In this document: positions 11,571-22,123 of the stretch, one piece after another
How positions within the stretch are numbered: position 1 is the stretch's first letter
Layout of the letters: each line of letters begins with the position of its first letter
Source of the DNA: Oncomelania hupensis
Taxonomy: Eukaryota; Mollusca; Gastropoda; Littorinimorpha; Pomatiopsidae
Reading direction: 5' to 3'
DNA: 64,000 nt
Assembly: GCA_036898135.1 (NCBI GenBank)
Contig: CM072522.1
Location: forward strand, 14,312,399 to 14,376,398
Notes under the pieces: model-generated
What the model saw: only the letters and a program-made list of their open reading frames with translations
Database searches by the model: none
Told to the model about the DNA's origin: nothing
Translations under genes and position numbers: made by a program

Positions 11571-13034
11571 CTACGTGTTCTTCAGCGCTTCCTCGGAAAC
11601 CCTGTCGCTAGCTGTTTTGGCATGCAGCAACATGTGTTGCTTCAGATAACCCTGTCGCGTAAAATACTTCAAACAGACGCCACACCTATGCTCCTTTTCC
11701 CCAGAATGGGTCTGTCTATGCTGCTTCAAGTGGTTGGCCTGCGAGAATGCTCTGTTACAAATATGGCACGCATAGTTCTTTTCACCAGTGTGGGTCAGCA
11801 TGTGTTTCTTCAAGTGTCGGGACTCCGTGAAGGCTTTGGAACACACTTCACAAATGTGGTTCTTCTCGCCCGTGTGTTTCAGCTTGTGCTGCTTCAGAGT
11901 TTGAGCTCGCGTGAAGGTCTTCTCACAGAGGTCGCACTGGTGCGGTCGGTCGCCGAGGTGCGCTGCCATATGTTTCTGTAAATGCCTGGCGGTGGTGAAG
12001 GCCAGACTGCAAAGCTGGCAGGTGTGGTTTGCCTGTGCGGTGTGGGTCAGCTGGTGTTGCTTCAACGTGCCCGCCCGCGTGAATGCTTTATGGCAGGAAT
12101 CACAGGCGTAGTTCTTCTGCCTGCCGTGCGACTGCTGGTGCCGGTGCAGGTTGGCCGCCAAGGAGAATGCCTGGCCACAAATCTTACACACGTGGTTCTT
12201 GATGCCGCTGTGCCTCAGCATGTGTCTGTTCAGGCTGCTGGACAGGCTGAAACGTTGGTGGCAAACGTGGCAGGCGTAGTTCTTCTCGCGCGTGTGGACC
12301 TTGATATGCTGCCGCAAGTTGCTGTCATAGGTGAACCTTTTGTGGCAGATGTCGCACAAGTAGTTTTTCTGTCCGCTGTGGATCAGCGTGTGCTTTCTCA
12401 AGTGTTCCGCCCTGCCAAATGCTTTGCTGCAGACGTGGCAAATGTGGTTCTTTTCCCCAGCATGGACAACCAGTTGGTGTGCTTTCAAGGTCCCAGCTTG
12501 CGTGAAGGCCTTGAGGCACAAATAGCAGGCATGCTTTTTCTCTCCCGTGTGCGTCGTCTGGTGGCGTTTCAAGTTGTAAGGGTCGTGGAACACCTTACTG
12601 CATATGTGGCAGGAGTAGTCTTTGTGCAGTCCTTGATGTTTCAGTTTGTGCCGCTTTAAGTTGCAAGCCTCACTGAAGGACTTGTGGCAGACATCACACG
12701 CATGCCTCCGCTGGCCTCGGCACCCTCTCTCCTCCGGCTGCTGTTCTTCATTTGTTCCGCCGCCATCAAAACCGTACGGTGCAATGGTCTGTTCTCGTCT
12801 TTTCCTTCCTCTCTCTCCCTTTCCGGCCCTACCGTCGTCTTGAAAAACATTGGAAGAAAGTTGCTGCTGTCCTGCTTCCCTTGCTTCGGCACTCTCTTCG
12901 TTTCCTGCGGCCTCACCATGAAACCTGTCGGAGGCCAGCTCATAAGAGAGCTCGACAGCTGATGATTCTGGTGCTTCTTCTGGGTGGTCTGGCAGTAATG
13001 GTGCGTTTGGTTGCGCAGTGCAAGTAGGCGGAAA
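11571..13034 (-). CDS. C2H2 zinc-finger protein A, terminal finger exon (13 fingers)
   Basis: A long uninterrupted minus-strand exon with 13 consecutive C2H2 fingers, from HACDVCHKSF to HRCGVCLKYF, ending shortly after in SEEALKNT and a stop. Linkers are mostly TGEKN-like, with irregular ones such as TREKN and GRQKN. Helix residues differ between fingers (for example RGTQ, QNHQ and ERHK at -1, 2, 3, 6), as in array-type DNA-binding proteins. An acidic leader with AGKGERGRKRREQ precedes the fingers. The hydrophobic residues that precede this in frame are the intron's pyrimidine tract. Acceptors: TTGGCAG ending at 13035 (exon from 13034, phase 0) or TTACTGCCAG (exon from 12989, phase 1). The second matches the phase-1 donor of the leader exon at 15326. 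Likely a nuclear transcriptional regulator; target unknown. Paralogous to locus B at 29722-29985. Confidence 0.88.
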   Translation of the reverse strand, partial: FPPTCTAQPNAPLLPDHPEEAPESSAVELSYELASDRFHGEAAGNEESAEAREAGQQQLSSNVFQDDGRAGKGERGRKRREQTIAPYGFDGGGTNEEQQPEERGCRGQRRHACDVCHKSFSEACNLKRHKLKHQGLHKDYSCHICSKVFHDPYNLKRHQTTHTGEKKHACYLCLKAFTQAGTLKAHQLVVHAGEKNHICHVCSKAFGRAEHLRKHTLIHSGQKNYLCDICHKRFTYDSNLRQHIKVHTREKNYACHVCHQRFSLSSSLNRHMLRHSGIKNHVCKICGQAFSLAANLHRHQQSHGRQKNYACDSCHKAFTRAGTLKQHQLTHTAQANHTCQLCSLAFTTARHLQKHMAAHLGDRPHQCDLCEKTFTRAQTLKQHKLKHTGEKNHICEVCSKAFTESRHLKKHMLTHTGEKNYACHICNRAFSQANHLKQHRQTHSGEKEHRCGVCLKYFTRQGYLKQHMLLHAKTASDRVSEEALKNT

Positions 13035-13040
13035 CTGCCA

Positions 13041-14578
13041 ACATAAAAATTGAGTAAAAATCATAATAAATCTGAAAATGAAATAAATCAGAAAAAAAAA
13101 TAGCAAACATAGTTTTCAAAGACTGAACAGTAAAAAGAAGGTATGGTATACTCGCTCATCATCCCTGGTACAAAAGCAAACAGTGAACTCCAAGAAACTT
13201 CTGAATTACAGTGAATAATATCAGATCCCCATCAAAAAAATACTACAACCTATTTCCATATGAGTATAATGTAACAGAAAGATATGTTAATATTACTGGG
13301 CGGCCAAAGAATTTCAACCTAATTGGGATCTACGATAGACTTAAAATATATGTAATCCTTCAATACAGCTAATATTTTTCAAGAAAGCAAAAAATATTCT
13401 GGACACCAACAGGAATTTAATTTTTGTTAACATTTCCATATATTGTTTTGAAATAGTAATCAGAACAAGCCAAAGGTTAATCGGTTGGTCTGTCGATCTG
13501 TCTGTCGGTCTGGACCATTGCACACTATGCCTCAAAAACCACTTAATGGAGTTTGACCAAACTTCATAGAAACAATTAAGTGGCCAGCTTCCCATGCCAT
13601 GGTATTTGCTCCATTACAAGGTACAGTTTTTTTTTTTGCTAAGCACATTTTCATTTTGCACTGCATCTCACAAACGGCACAACCAATTTTGATGAGTTTT
13701 GGTAAACAGGTACTTCAGCTCATGGCCAATCATTCAGAGGCAGCCCATCTGGCAGCCAGTCTGTTTCTCCTAATTTCAATTTTTTTTTCAAAACATACAT
13801 ATATTTCCTTATCTCAAGCATGACTGAACTGATTTTGATTCATTTTTAAAAGCAGATACTTTAACCACCAATCAGCCTTGTGTGTCCTTGATCTTTGCTC
13901 TTATCGAAAAGGTCAAGCTCACTGAAGTAAACAAAAATATATAAACATGTTTTGCGCTTCCGATCAAACTTGGCTGAGCCCATTTTGATAATATTTTGCT
14001 TGCAGACAGTCCAGGTGTTAACCCATCATTCAGTGTTTTCATATTACTTCTTTCTGGGTGAAGCTGAGTAACGAGATCACCATGAAAGCTAACACTTTTG
14101 AAAATGTAGATTTGTCGGTATGTGCAAGTGTCTGGAAATACATTTTACACTGGAAGTACATTTTACACTGGAAATACATTTTACACTGGAAATACATTTT
14201 ACATCTTGTTTTAAGCTTGAAATCACATGATCTTCCCTGAATAGGACACTAAATAAAAGTCAAGAAGGTATTATTGTTCCTTGCCTCAAACTTCAACTGA
14301 TGTTTATCGACATCTGTGTCTGCCTTCTCCCAGACTGGCTCTGTTGAGGCTTGCCCACCTCTCTCTGTAAACAAATAAATAAATAAATTGTGTTTGGCGG
14401 TAGGAGGAGTGGAGTGGAGAGGGGCCTCCAAAATTTTAGTCAGTATGAAAATGAATATGAAGTCTCAAATCATTTTATCAGTGGAAAGACTTTAAATAAA
14501 ATTAAAATAACTGCACCTGAAAACAGGAACTTATATACTTCTTTTTTATTTTATATTCAGTATGGGGTGAAGGTGTGT
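13041..14578. other. Probable intron of ZNF A, with repeat fragments
   Basis: The sequence contains fragments of the 'family C' repeat, which carries phrases such as TTTTGATGAGTTTTGGTAAAC and repeated half-degenerate segments. Near 14140-14205 a short tandem of CACTGGAAATACATTTTA (four units) is present. No exon was identified. Confidence 0.45.
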
Positions 14579-14884
14579 CCTATCCTATCCTGTAACTCGA
14601 AGGTCGTTGGGGCACCACAGATGATCGTTTAACCAGCATACTCCATCTTTCTCTGTCCTCAGCAACCCTCATGGCTTTGCTCAGTGTCAAGCCAGTCCAT
14701 TCTCGAACGTTGTCCTCCCAACTCTTTTTCGGTCTCCCTCTTCTTCTGCCTTCTTGCACCGTGCCTTGCAGGATGGTCTCTGCAAGGCCTCATGCTCTGG
14801 TGACGTGGCCATACCATCAGAGTTTCCGTTTCTTCCCCACTGTGACCATGTCATCATGCTGTCCAATGGCTTGTGTGTGTTCAG
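14579..14884 (-). mobile_element. Truncated LINE, (TATCC) family, copy 2
   Basis: The tail TCCTATCCTATCC opens the copy, and the minus strand then gives the degraded C-terminal frame of the LINE. It is truncated just before the region that in longer copies encodes the end of the RT thumb. Confidence 0.75.
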
Positions 14885-15325
14885 CTTATAATGTGCATTT
14901 CTTTGTAGGACTTCCGTAAAGTACGGTACGTTGTAATCATGTTATCAGCTACTATTAATGCAGACTGAATATGAACATGGTAGCCAACAGACCACACGTA
15001 ACCTCTAACTCTAATGCAGCTGCACCCAAGTCATAATTTCATTGTCACAAAAACATCAAATAGAAAGTTTGGCACCAACAGCAAACAATTCTGGCAAACC
15101 AAACTTTCTACCCAAACCAAAAATCAATCAATGCAGACAAGTTGCTCCCTTTCAATTTGGCCGAGAGGTACAAGGCATCTGAGGAGGTTCAAACGCTATC
15201 ACGATATATGAATGATAAAAAGGCATCAACAAGGCATTCCTGCAGCTTTAGCATTGTCCAAGTGAATGTTGACACCCCGATTCGGCGTGTAGTGTAGTCA
15301 TCCACTAAATATCCAAGCAACCAAC

Positions 15326-15544
15326 CTTGTGTGGCACTGCTCGGCCCGAAGTACACTGGCAGTTCACCCTCTGTGTCACTGTCGGGCTCTGTCTTCACCT
15401 TGCACAACCTTGGGCTTGGTGGACCTATCATGACTCTGTCAGGGTCTGTCATTCGGACTGAACTCTGTGTGACTCCATTAACCTGCGAGTGTCCGCCGCC
15501 GCCAGATTCACACCTGGCATGGGCAAAATGTTGACCGTCGCTTC
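15326..15544 (-). CDS. Leader exon with VKTEP SUMO-type motif, probably of ZNF A
   Basis: A 219-bp symmetric (phase 1-1) exon. The acceptor is TTTGCAG, ending at 15545, and the donor ACACAAG|GTTGGT is at 15326. It encodes a Gly-rich start, then a worn unit VRMTDPDRVMIGPPSPRLCK and a good unit beginning VKTEPDSDTEGELP. VKTEPDSD matches the sumoylation consensus (hydrophobic-K-x-E) followed by acidic residues, a motif often found in C2H2 regulators. The exon is paralogous to that of locus B at 33256-33889: same unit, same ELP(V/A)(Y/F)F ending and same donor phase. Joining to the finger exon of A is inferred from order, strand and phase. SUMO attachment is inference. Confidence 0.6.
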
Positions 15545-15590
15545 CTGCAAATGCTAAACAAAAGCACAAATTCATTTAATAATAATAATA

Positions 15591-15607
15591 GCAATTAATT
15601 ACAATAA

Positions 15608-15692
<85 letters not shown>

Positions 15693-15693
15693 T
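15591..15693. repeat. (AAT)n microsatellite
   Basis: About 100 bp of AAT trinucleotide. The open frame over it is an artefact. Confidence 0.95.
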
Positions 15694-15929
15694 TCATTAA
15701 AAATAATTATCATTATCAAACTTGTATAGTGCACAACCAAACTTGCAGTTTGCTTCAAGTGCTCATTCACATGCTTTCACACACATTAAACACCCACAGC
15801 TATTGAGGGGATAAGGGTGATTGAGGGGGAGAGGGGTGATATAGTAAAAACTTGTTTTTAAATGTTTTAATTAATAAATGCATGTTTTAATGAGGACAAA
15901 GATAACTGGTTAACTGGTTAACAGCATGG

Positions 15930-16805
15930 GACAGGGAGTTCTGGGGAGGGAAAAGAGGGGAAGGGGAATCAACTGAAAATACAGAGGCAGTGAGGGTTCA
16001 TGAGTATTTATCTTGAAAGTGTCAAGCGACTGTGGGTGGCCCGAGCTGAGCAAGTAGAGAATTCCACAACGATGGGGCAAAAGATGAGAATGATTTTCCA
16101 AAGGAGTGAAGCATCACCAAAATGCAAGGTGGGGCAGGGCTGGTACACAGTGAGAAGTTGTGAGAGGTATTTTGTGCGCAAATCCGAATGAAGGCCCTGA
16201 ATGTACTCGATCCTCAATCCTTGCCCTGGAAGCCAGTGAAGAATTTAGAGATAGAAAGAAACGCTTGCAGGGCCAGTTGAGCAGAGTTGTTAAAAATGCA
16301 TTGAAGTTTTGACAGTTCCTTGCGAGGCAGCCCAATAAGATAAAGAGTTGCAGAAATCGAGACGGGATAGAATGATAGCAACAGCTAGCCAGTTTATTTG
16401 CCATGATACCACAGATCATCAATATTTACATCATTTTTAAACATTCTCTTATTCGCTGAGAGGCAATGTATGAATTCTCCATTGTGGATAACAAATATTG
16501 GTTGACTTGACTTGACTTGGATGTCAGCTGGAGGGGCAGAGCTATATATACCAGTCGTCAGCAAAGAAGTGGTACAAGTGGCCAAAAGGTTTGACCACAG
16601 ACCTCAGAGGCTGAATGTAGATTGTGAATAAAACGGGTAAAAGAACAGAACCTTGAGGGACACCATATTCCAGGAGAGCTGGAGGTGAGGGAATGCTATG
16701 ACAGTGACAGACTTGAGTGCAATTGAAGAGGTAGGACAAAATACAATGCACAGATTCTCATAAAGGATGTCATGAATGATCATATCGCAAGCGGCAGACA
16801 GGTCA
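15930..16805 (-). mobile_element. CR1/L2-like LINE remnant with RT motifs
   Basis: Minus-strand frames, broken by stops and frameshifts, give in order DLSAACDMIIHDIL (RT motif around the first Asp), EYGVPQGSVLLPVLFTIYI, HFFADDWYI (the [Y/F]xDD catalytic box) and, after further breaks, a C-terminal LINE segment. These are standard non-LTR RT landmarks. The copy is inactive. At its upstream side it is interrupted by the (TATCC) LINE at 16806. Confidence 0.75.
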
Positions 16806-16975
16806 TATCCTATCCCGTAACTCGAAGGTCGTAGGGGCACCACAGATGATCGTTTAACCAGCGTACTCCATCTTTCCCTGTCCTCAGCAACCCTCATGGC
16901 TGCGCTCAGTGTCAAGCCAGTCCATTCTCGAACGTTGTCCTCCCACCTCTTTTTCTGTCTCCCTCTTCTTCAATC
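16806..16975 (-). mobile_element. Truncated LINE, (TATCC) family, copy 3
   Basis: A short 3' fragment with the TATCC tail and the C-terminal EAMRVAEDRERWSTLVKRSS-type frame. It is inserted at the edge of the CR1/L2-like remnant. Confidence 0.75.
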
Positions 16976-17031
16976 TCAGATCGCCCTACCAGTGTGCCAA
17001 ATAACAAGCGTGCTCTTAAATGCAAGCCTAT

Positions 17032-17112
17032 CTAGAGGGCAAAAGCTTGCAGCCACTACTATACTATAACTATATTCTATACTATACACTATACTAGTAT
17101 ACTATACTATTC
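17032..17112. repeat. Repeat with (CTATA)n tail, copy 1
   Basis: TAGAGGGCAAAAGC followed by GCAGCC and a run of ACTATACTATA. The same arrangement occurs at 42097-42180, so this is a dispersed repeat with a tandem tail rather than a chance microsatellite. Confidence 0.5.
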
Positions 17113-17199
17113 TCATGTTCTGAGCTTTCAAATTGGTGAGTATGCATTGTTGCTTCCATTTATGAGAAAAAAAAAAAAGCCACAAAGATAATGACAATA

Positions 17200-17810
17200 T
17201 GTTACGTTGAAACGAACGAAAGTGTGTCTAAAGCGTGTACGATAGATCTAATCGTTTCGATTTGCAAAGTATTCAATAATGGAGTTTATTTACCTTTGAT
17301 TTGAGTTTGCATTGTTGTTAGGAGAGGCTTTGTATAACGTTGATAATTTTCGTTAGTCGATATTGTTGGAGAATCTTCTGGATCCGTTTGTTTACTAGCG
17401 ATCGAAGCTTCTTGATGGACGTAGATAATGGAGAACATTCTTTTGACATGTATGACGTAAGTCAGTGATGACGATCTTTTATTCGATTGGTGGCAGTGCG
17501 TCATTTCTACGGTATTCGAAATTCTTCCGGAAGAGAGAGAGGTTATTTAATCGTGTGCCGAGAGAGTAAAGTTGTTGATAGTGATTTGGAAAGTTGCTGT
17601 GAAAGTTGTTGAGTTGAATTGAGAATTGTATGCAGTTGTTGATGTGTGCTGAATAAAAGTGGAAAACTTCATACGTCGACTTTGTGACTTGTATGCTGTT
17701 TGGACGGGCTGTGTGAATAAACGAATCTGAGTTACACCCTATCAGGAATTCAAGCATCGGGGCTGAATCAGATACTGATAGAAAACACCAACATCAAACT
17801 GAGTGTAACA
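17200..17810 (+). repeat. 5' LTR (611 bp)
   Basis: TG...CA ends. AATAAA motifs are at 17652 and 17716, either of which could serve 3'-end formation in the 3' LTR. The LTR also contains two minus-strand open frames (17286-17504, 17479-17757) that recur unchanged in the other LTR and are not protein-like. Confidence 0.93.
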
Positions 17811-17830
17811 TTTTGGGGGCCAAGCCGCGA
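17811..17830 (+). promoter_or_regulatory. Putative primer-binding site
   Basis: Within one to four bases of the 5' LTR end lies TGGGGGCCAAGCCGCG, starting with the TGG that pairs with a tRNA CCA end. The TGGGGGC start resembles sites that use proline tRNA. The tRNA identity is a guess. Confidence 0.4.
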
Positions 17831-18326
17831 TTCACGCCATAGCCAAGGGTTCAACTGCTACAACAAGCGAGTCAACGTTACGAGAGGCAGTCATCGAGGG
17901 TAGCCGCCAACGAGTTGCGTCGAGAGGGGCCAACATACTGGGACTACATCCGATAGGTTCGGGTTGACTGCAAGGGCGTGTAGTCGCTGAAGAGTTGCTT
18001 CGTGAGCGAACAACAGATCAGGACTACGTAGCTGCCGCAAGACTACGTCGAGGAACAGTCTCGGAGCTACATCGCCAGTGTTACAGAGAGCGACAAGCGA
18101 ACGTCGCGTCTACTTCAGCACAGGAGCGTGTACATCAACAACAGCGTGGTGCAGCGTCGCATACGACGAGGACAGCGGGGCCTGCGTCAGCGAAGGCGAC
18201 TAGTGACAAGCATCAGCGCTACTGCAGAAAGCGTGCTGTTCTAGAACAGTCTAGAAAGGTACAGCACAGTCAAGAACTTTCCAGAAAAAGAACTTTTCCA
18301 GTCAAGAACTTTCCAGAAGCATCAAG

Positions 18327-20666
18327 ATGGCTGACTTCTGGCAGAAAGGAATTGCACTGAATCTAAAAGGCAAACAGCTGACGGAGTACGTCAAATCCCA
18401 GGAGAGAATACAAGAACGAGAATTAGAAGAGCAGCGTCGCCGAGAAGAAAGAGAATTGGAAGAGAAGCGTCTAGAAAAAGAAATAGAATTAGAACAGAAG
18501 CGTCTAGAAATTGAACAGCAGCGGCAAGAAAAAGAAGAGCAACGACGCCGAGAAGAAAGAGAGCTCGAAGCGCAGCGTCGCCAAGAAGAAAGAGAGGAAA
18601 GAGAGGCTGAGCGTCAGTACCAGCTAGAGTTGGCGCGTATCCAAAACAATCAGCATGCGCCACAAGTTATCAGTGACAACAAAGCTCCAAAATTGCCAGC
18701 GTTTGTCGACGGGAAGGACCAGATCGACAGTTATTTGGCGAGATTTGAAAGGTTTGCCAAAAGCTCTAACTGGCAACCTCAAGACTGGGCGATTCGACTA
18801 AGTGCACTTCTGACGGGGCAAGCACTCGACGTCTACACCAGATTGTCGGACGATGACGCTAAAGACTACGACGTCTTGAAAGAGGCCCTATTGCAGTGCT
18901 ACAACTTTACAGAGAAGGGCTACCGTAAACGCTTCCGTGAATGCCGGCCTAAGTCAGACGAGACGCCAAAGCAGTTTGTGGAGCGCCTGTCGTCATATCT
19001 ACACAAGTGGGTGGAGTTATCAGGCGAAATGAAGTCTTACGACAGTCTCCATGACCTGATTGTGAAAGAACAATTTCTCAATGCCTGTCACAAGGACCTA
19101 GCGACCCACTTAGAAGAACAAAAGCTGCAGACGCTTAAAGATGTGACTGAGGCTGCTGAAAGATATCTCATCGCTCATGGGAAAACCCTGGGGCCACCCA
19201 GCGCGACGAAACATTTTCAGAAGACTGCAAACCATGGGAACCAGATCCAAGGGAGCCAGACGAGCCAGAGACAGACGGACTCCACGCCTCCTCCCAGGGA
19301 AGGGCATTCAAGAGGCTGTTTCACCTGCAACGCTACAGACCACAGGGCGGCTAATTGTCCTCAAAACAAAAGTAGCGGACAGCGGAGCAGTACGGACAAT
19401 TCAGCGGCGGGCAACCGGCAGAGGCGGTTCTCCAATCAACGGCAAACCAGTAGATCTGACCATCAAGTGTGCGGCGGGAGCGTCATTCTTCCGAGTGAGA
19501 CCAAGCGCACAGCTACTCCTGCCGACGTGCAAGAGTGCATGACCGATGGCCAACTTCTCCTTGCCAACGGAAAATCCATCCCCGTCGTCGCCAGCGCAGC
19601 TGTGACCGTCCAAAACATGCCTGTTTCAAAGGGACGCGTCGGAAATCATGAAGTGACTGTCTTAAGAGACTCTGGCTGTAGTGGGGTCATCGTCAGAGAA
19701 GACCTAATCGCTAAAGAACAGTTCACTGGCGATTCAAAATGGACACTTATGGCCGACAGCAAATGTGTGAAAGCGCCAGTTGCAAAAATTCATGTCAACA
19801 CCCCTTTCTACATAGGCGAAGTCGAAGCGGTTTGCCTGAAGAAGCCGCTGTATGATTTGATGATCGGGAATATCGACGGCGCGAGACGACCTGACAACCC
19901 CGATCCAGAGTGGAGTCCTGCCTCAACCCAACGCGTCGAAGTTGTGGAGGAGGATCCATTGCCATTTCCCGATGGAGACCTTACAGAGCTACTACGGGAC
20001 AACGTGGTTACTCCGGCTCAGCCCTGCCGACCAGAGATCGTCGGTGCTGTTACTACCAGGGCCCAGGCCAAGAGAGACAAGACGTCTACGCCACTGAAGG
20101 TCGCCGACAACTCTAAAGCTGCCATCGTGGACAGAGATAAGCTGATCCAGCTCCAGGAAGATGATAGTACTTTAAACAAGTACAGGAACCGCCAAGACCA
20201 CGTGACCAAAGGCAGTGGTACGGTCTATTTTGAGGTGAAGGCCAAGATCCTGTATCGAATCTTCCAGCACCCGAGGGTCAACGGAGGGAAACCACTACGT
20301 CAAGTCTTGGTACCGTTACCCCTAAGGCGCCAGGTGATGGAAGTAGCGCATGACTCAATCATGGGAGGTCACCTAGGCATCAAGAAGACGTCAGACAGAA
20401 TCCAGGCGGTGTTCTACTGGCCAGGACTTCATGCGGACGTCAGCCGTTTCTGTCGATCATGTGACATTTGCCAGAAGACCATGCCTCGAGGAAGGGTCCC
20501 TAAAGTGCCAATGCAGAGAATGCCTTTGATCGACCGACCTTTCAAGAGGGTGGCCTTAGACTTAATCGGCGAAATAAGACCTCCGAGTGAAGAAGGTCAT
20601 CGATGGGTACTGACTTTAGTAGACTGCGACTCGGTACCCAGAAGCAGTGCCACTGAAGAAGATTGA
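18327..20666 (+). CDS. Gag-protease-integrase polyprotein, 5' part
   Basis: 779 codons from ATG in good context (AAGATGG). Landmarks: a Glu/Arg-rich coiled coil (about residues 25-110); a gag domain (about 120-290); a CX2CX4HX4C zinc knuckle CFTCNATDHRAANC (about 331-344), which binds RNA in nucleocapsids; a retroviral-type aspartic protease with active-site DSG (about 448); then, with no RT between, the integrase HHCC zinc domain (H about 674 to the CDIC pair near 715) and the first catalytic Asp in ALDLIG (about 743). The frame is lost just after the WVLTLVD segment and reads about 12 foreign residues to a stop at 20666. The remainder of integrase continues in the next frame. The shift lies mid-domain, so it looks like a disabling indel rather than programmed recoding. 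Confidence 0.85.
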   Translation: MADFWQKGIALNLKGKQLTEYVKSQERIQERELEEQRRREERELEEKRLEKEIELEQKRLEIEQQRQEKEEQRRREERELEAQRRQEEREEREAERQYQLELARIQNNQHAPQVISDNKAPKLPAFVDGKDQIDSYLARFERFAKSSNWQPQDWAIRLSALLTGQALDVYTRLSDDDAKDYDVLKEALLQCYNFTEKGYRKRFRECRPKSDETPKQFVERLSSYLHKWVELSGEMKSYDSLHDLIVKEQFLNACHKDLATHLEEQKLQTLKDVTEAAERYLIAHGKTLGPPSATKHFQKTANHGNQIQGSQTSQRQTDSTPPPREGHSRGCFTCNATDHRAANCPQNKSSGQRSSTDNSAAGNRQRRFSNQRQTSRSDHQVCGGSVILPSETKRTATPADVQECMTDGQLLLANGKSIPVVASAAVTVQNMPVSKGRVGNHEVTVLRDSGCSGVIVREDLIAKEQFTGDSKWTLMADSKCVKAPVAKIHVNTPFYIGEVEAVCLKKPLYDLMIGNIDGARRPDNPDPEWSPASTQRVEVVEEDPLPFPDGDLTELLRDNVVTPAQPCRPEIVGAVTTRAQAKRDKTSTPLKVADNSKAAIVDRDKLIQLQEDDSTLNKYRNRQDHVTKGSGTVYFEVKAKILYRIFQHPRVNGGKPLRQVLVPLPLRRQVMEVAHDSIMGGHLGIKKTSDRIQAVFYWPGLHADVSRFCRSCDICQKTMPRGRVPKVPMQRMPLIDRPFKRVALDLIGEIRPPSEEGHRWVLTLVDCDSVPRSSATEED

Positions 20667-21864
20667 CACTGAAACTGTAGCAGAGGCACTGGTGGACATG
20701 TTCAGTAGACTTGGAGTGCCTGAAGAAATTCTGACAGACCTCGGGACGCAGTTCGTCTCTGACTGTATGAAGGAGGTCAACAGACTGCTGAGCATCCGGC
20801 ATTTAACTACGACACCCTACCATCCAATGTGCAACGGGCTTGTCGAAAAGTTCAATGCTACGTTGAAGTCCACCTTGAAGAAACTGTGCAGCGAGCAGCC
20901 CAGACAATGGCATCGCTACATCAACGCCTTACTTTTCGCCTACAGAGAAGTACCGCAGGAGTCCACCGGCTTTTCTCCGTTCGAGCTGCTGTACGGAAGA
21001 ACCATCCGAGGGCCGATGCACATCTTAAAAGAACTGTGGACGAAAGAAGTAGACACCCCAGAGGTGAAGAACAGCTACCAGTACGTGTTTGAGCTACGGG
21101 AGAAGCTGGAGCAGACTCTCGAGATAGCCAGAGAAAACCTGAAGAAGTCCCAAGACTGTGGAAAGCACTACTATGACCGTAGGGCTGTGAACAGGAAGTT
21201 TAAACCTGGCAACAAAGTGCTGGTGCTGCTACCTACCGATCATAATAAGTTGCTGATGCAGTGGAAAGGCCCGTACGAAGTGGAGACCGTGGTGGGAATC
21301 AACGACTACAAGGTGAAGGTCGGCCAGCATTCCAAGATATACCACGCCAACCTCCTTAAGCTGTACGTGGAAAGGCCATCAGAGACTGTGCATGTGGCAA
21401 CAGCAGCTGAGATCGATAACAGCTTTGACAGCGAGGAACTGTTGGAACTTGGGGACTTCCACAGCAAAGAAGGCATCGATGACGTTAAGCTAGGACCAGG
21501 CTTGACAAAAGGTCAAAAGACTGAGCTCAAGGACCTTATGAGTGAGTTTCCCCATAGCTTCAGCGATGTCCCAGGCTCTACGACTTTGGTCGAACATGAA
21601 GTCCACACCCAGACCTGGAAGGAGCATCTGCAGACCATGAGGGAGCTGTTCCACCGTCTCGCAGAAGCCAACCTGACCGTGAGACCCAGCAAATGCATCC
21701 TGGGAGCTGACAACGTCGACTGCGTCAGACATCCGATGGAAGAAGGAGACAACGGAGGACGCACTGATTCCGGGGAAGCCCACGCGATCATCGTCTTTGA
21801 CCCTGGGCCGATGACGACCGCAACTGACGAGGGCGTCGTTTCCTTGCGGTTGAAAGAACATTGA
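20647..21864 (+). pseudogene. Integrase C-terminal part and RT remnant
   Basis: Continues the integrase in another frame and overlaps the previous frame by 20 bp. It contains the second catalytic Asp (LTDLGTQF, near residue 30), the catalytic Glu (GLVEKFN, near 66), the rest of the core and a GPY/F module (WKGPYEV, near 205-211). From about residue 285 it enters the N-terminal lead-in of a gypsy-type RT (FSDVPGSTTLVEHEVHT). It then jumps directly to a segment that normally follows the catalytic YxDD box (TWKEHLQTMRELFHRLAEAN). The fingers/palm with the active site are therefore deleted, and no RNase H follows. The last 45 residues are out of register. The Met at 20647 is a convenience start only. 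Confidence 0.8.
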
Positions 21865-22107
21865 CTGTGTGGAGAACATTGGCAATATCTAAACAGACTT
21901 GCAGATGAGAAACATTGACCTTGTGTGAATGAACTGTGAACATTGACAGTATCCAGAAAGACTTGCGGATGAAAAACATGGACTCTGTGTATATAAACTG
22001 AGAACATTGACAGTAAATGAGACAGTCTGAATGAAGTAAGTTTTAATTCTGTACTTTGTTTGTGCATTACGTTTCAACGTTGTTGAAAGAAATTGGGTAA
22101 ATTTCTT

Positions 22108-22123
22108 CTTGAGTGGGGGGTTA
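22108..22123 (+). promoter_or_regulatory. Polypurine tract
   Basis: GAGTGGGGGG lies three bases before the 3' LTR (which starts at 22124), the expected position for the plus-strand primer of an LTR element. Confidence 0.7.

Noticed and set aside
11982..12659. Plus-strand 225-codon frame across ZNF A
   Set aside because: It is the shadow of the C2H2 exon on the opposite strand; periodic V/L-rich composition mirrors finger repeats. The same applies to frames over ZNF C (for example 53962-54405) and ZNF D.
17286..17757. Minus-strand frames inside the LTRs as genes
   Set aside because: They occur unchanged in both LTRs only because the LTRs are copies, and have no protein-like features.
20620..20666. 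Programmed frameshift between Gag-Pol parts
   Set aside because: The shift falls inside the integrase catalytic core, between the first and second acidic residues, where recoding would make no sense; there is no clear slippery site with downstream structure.
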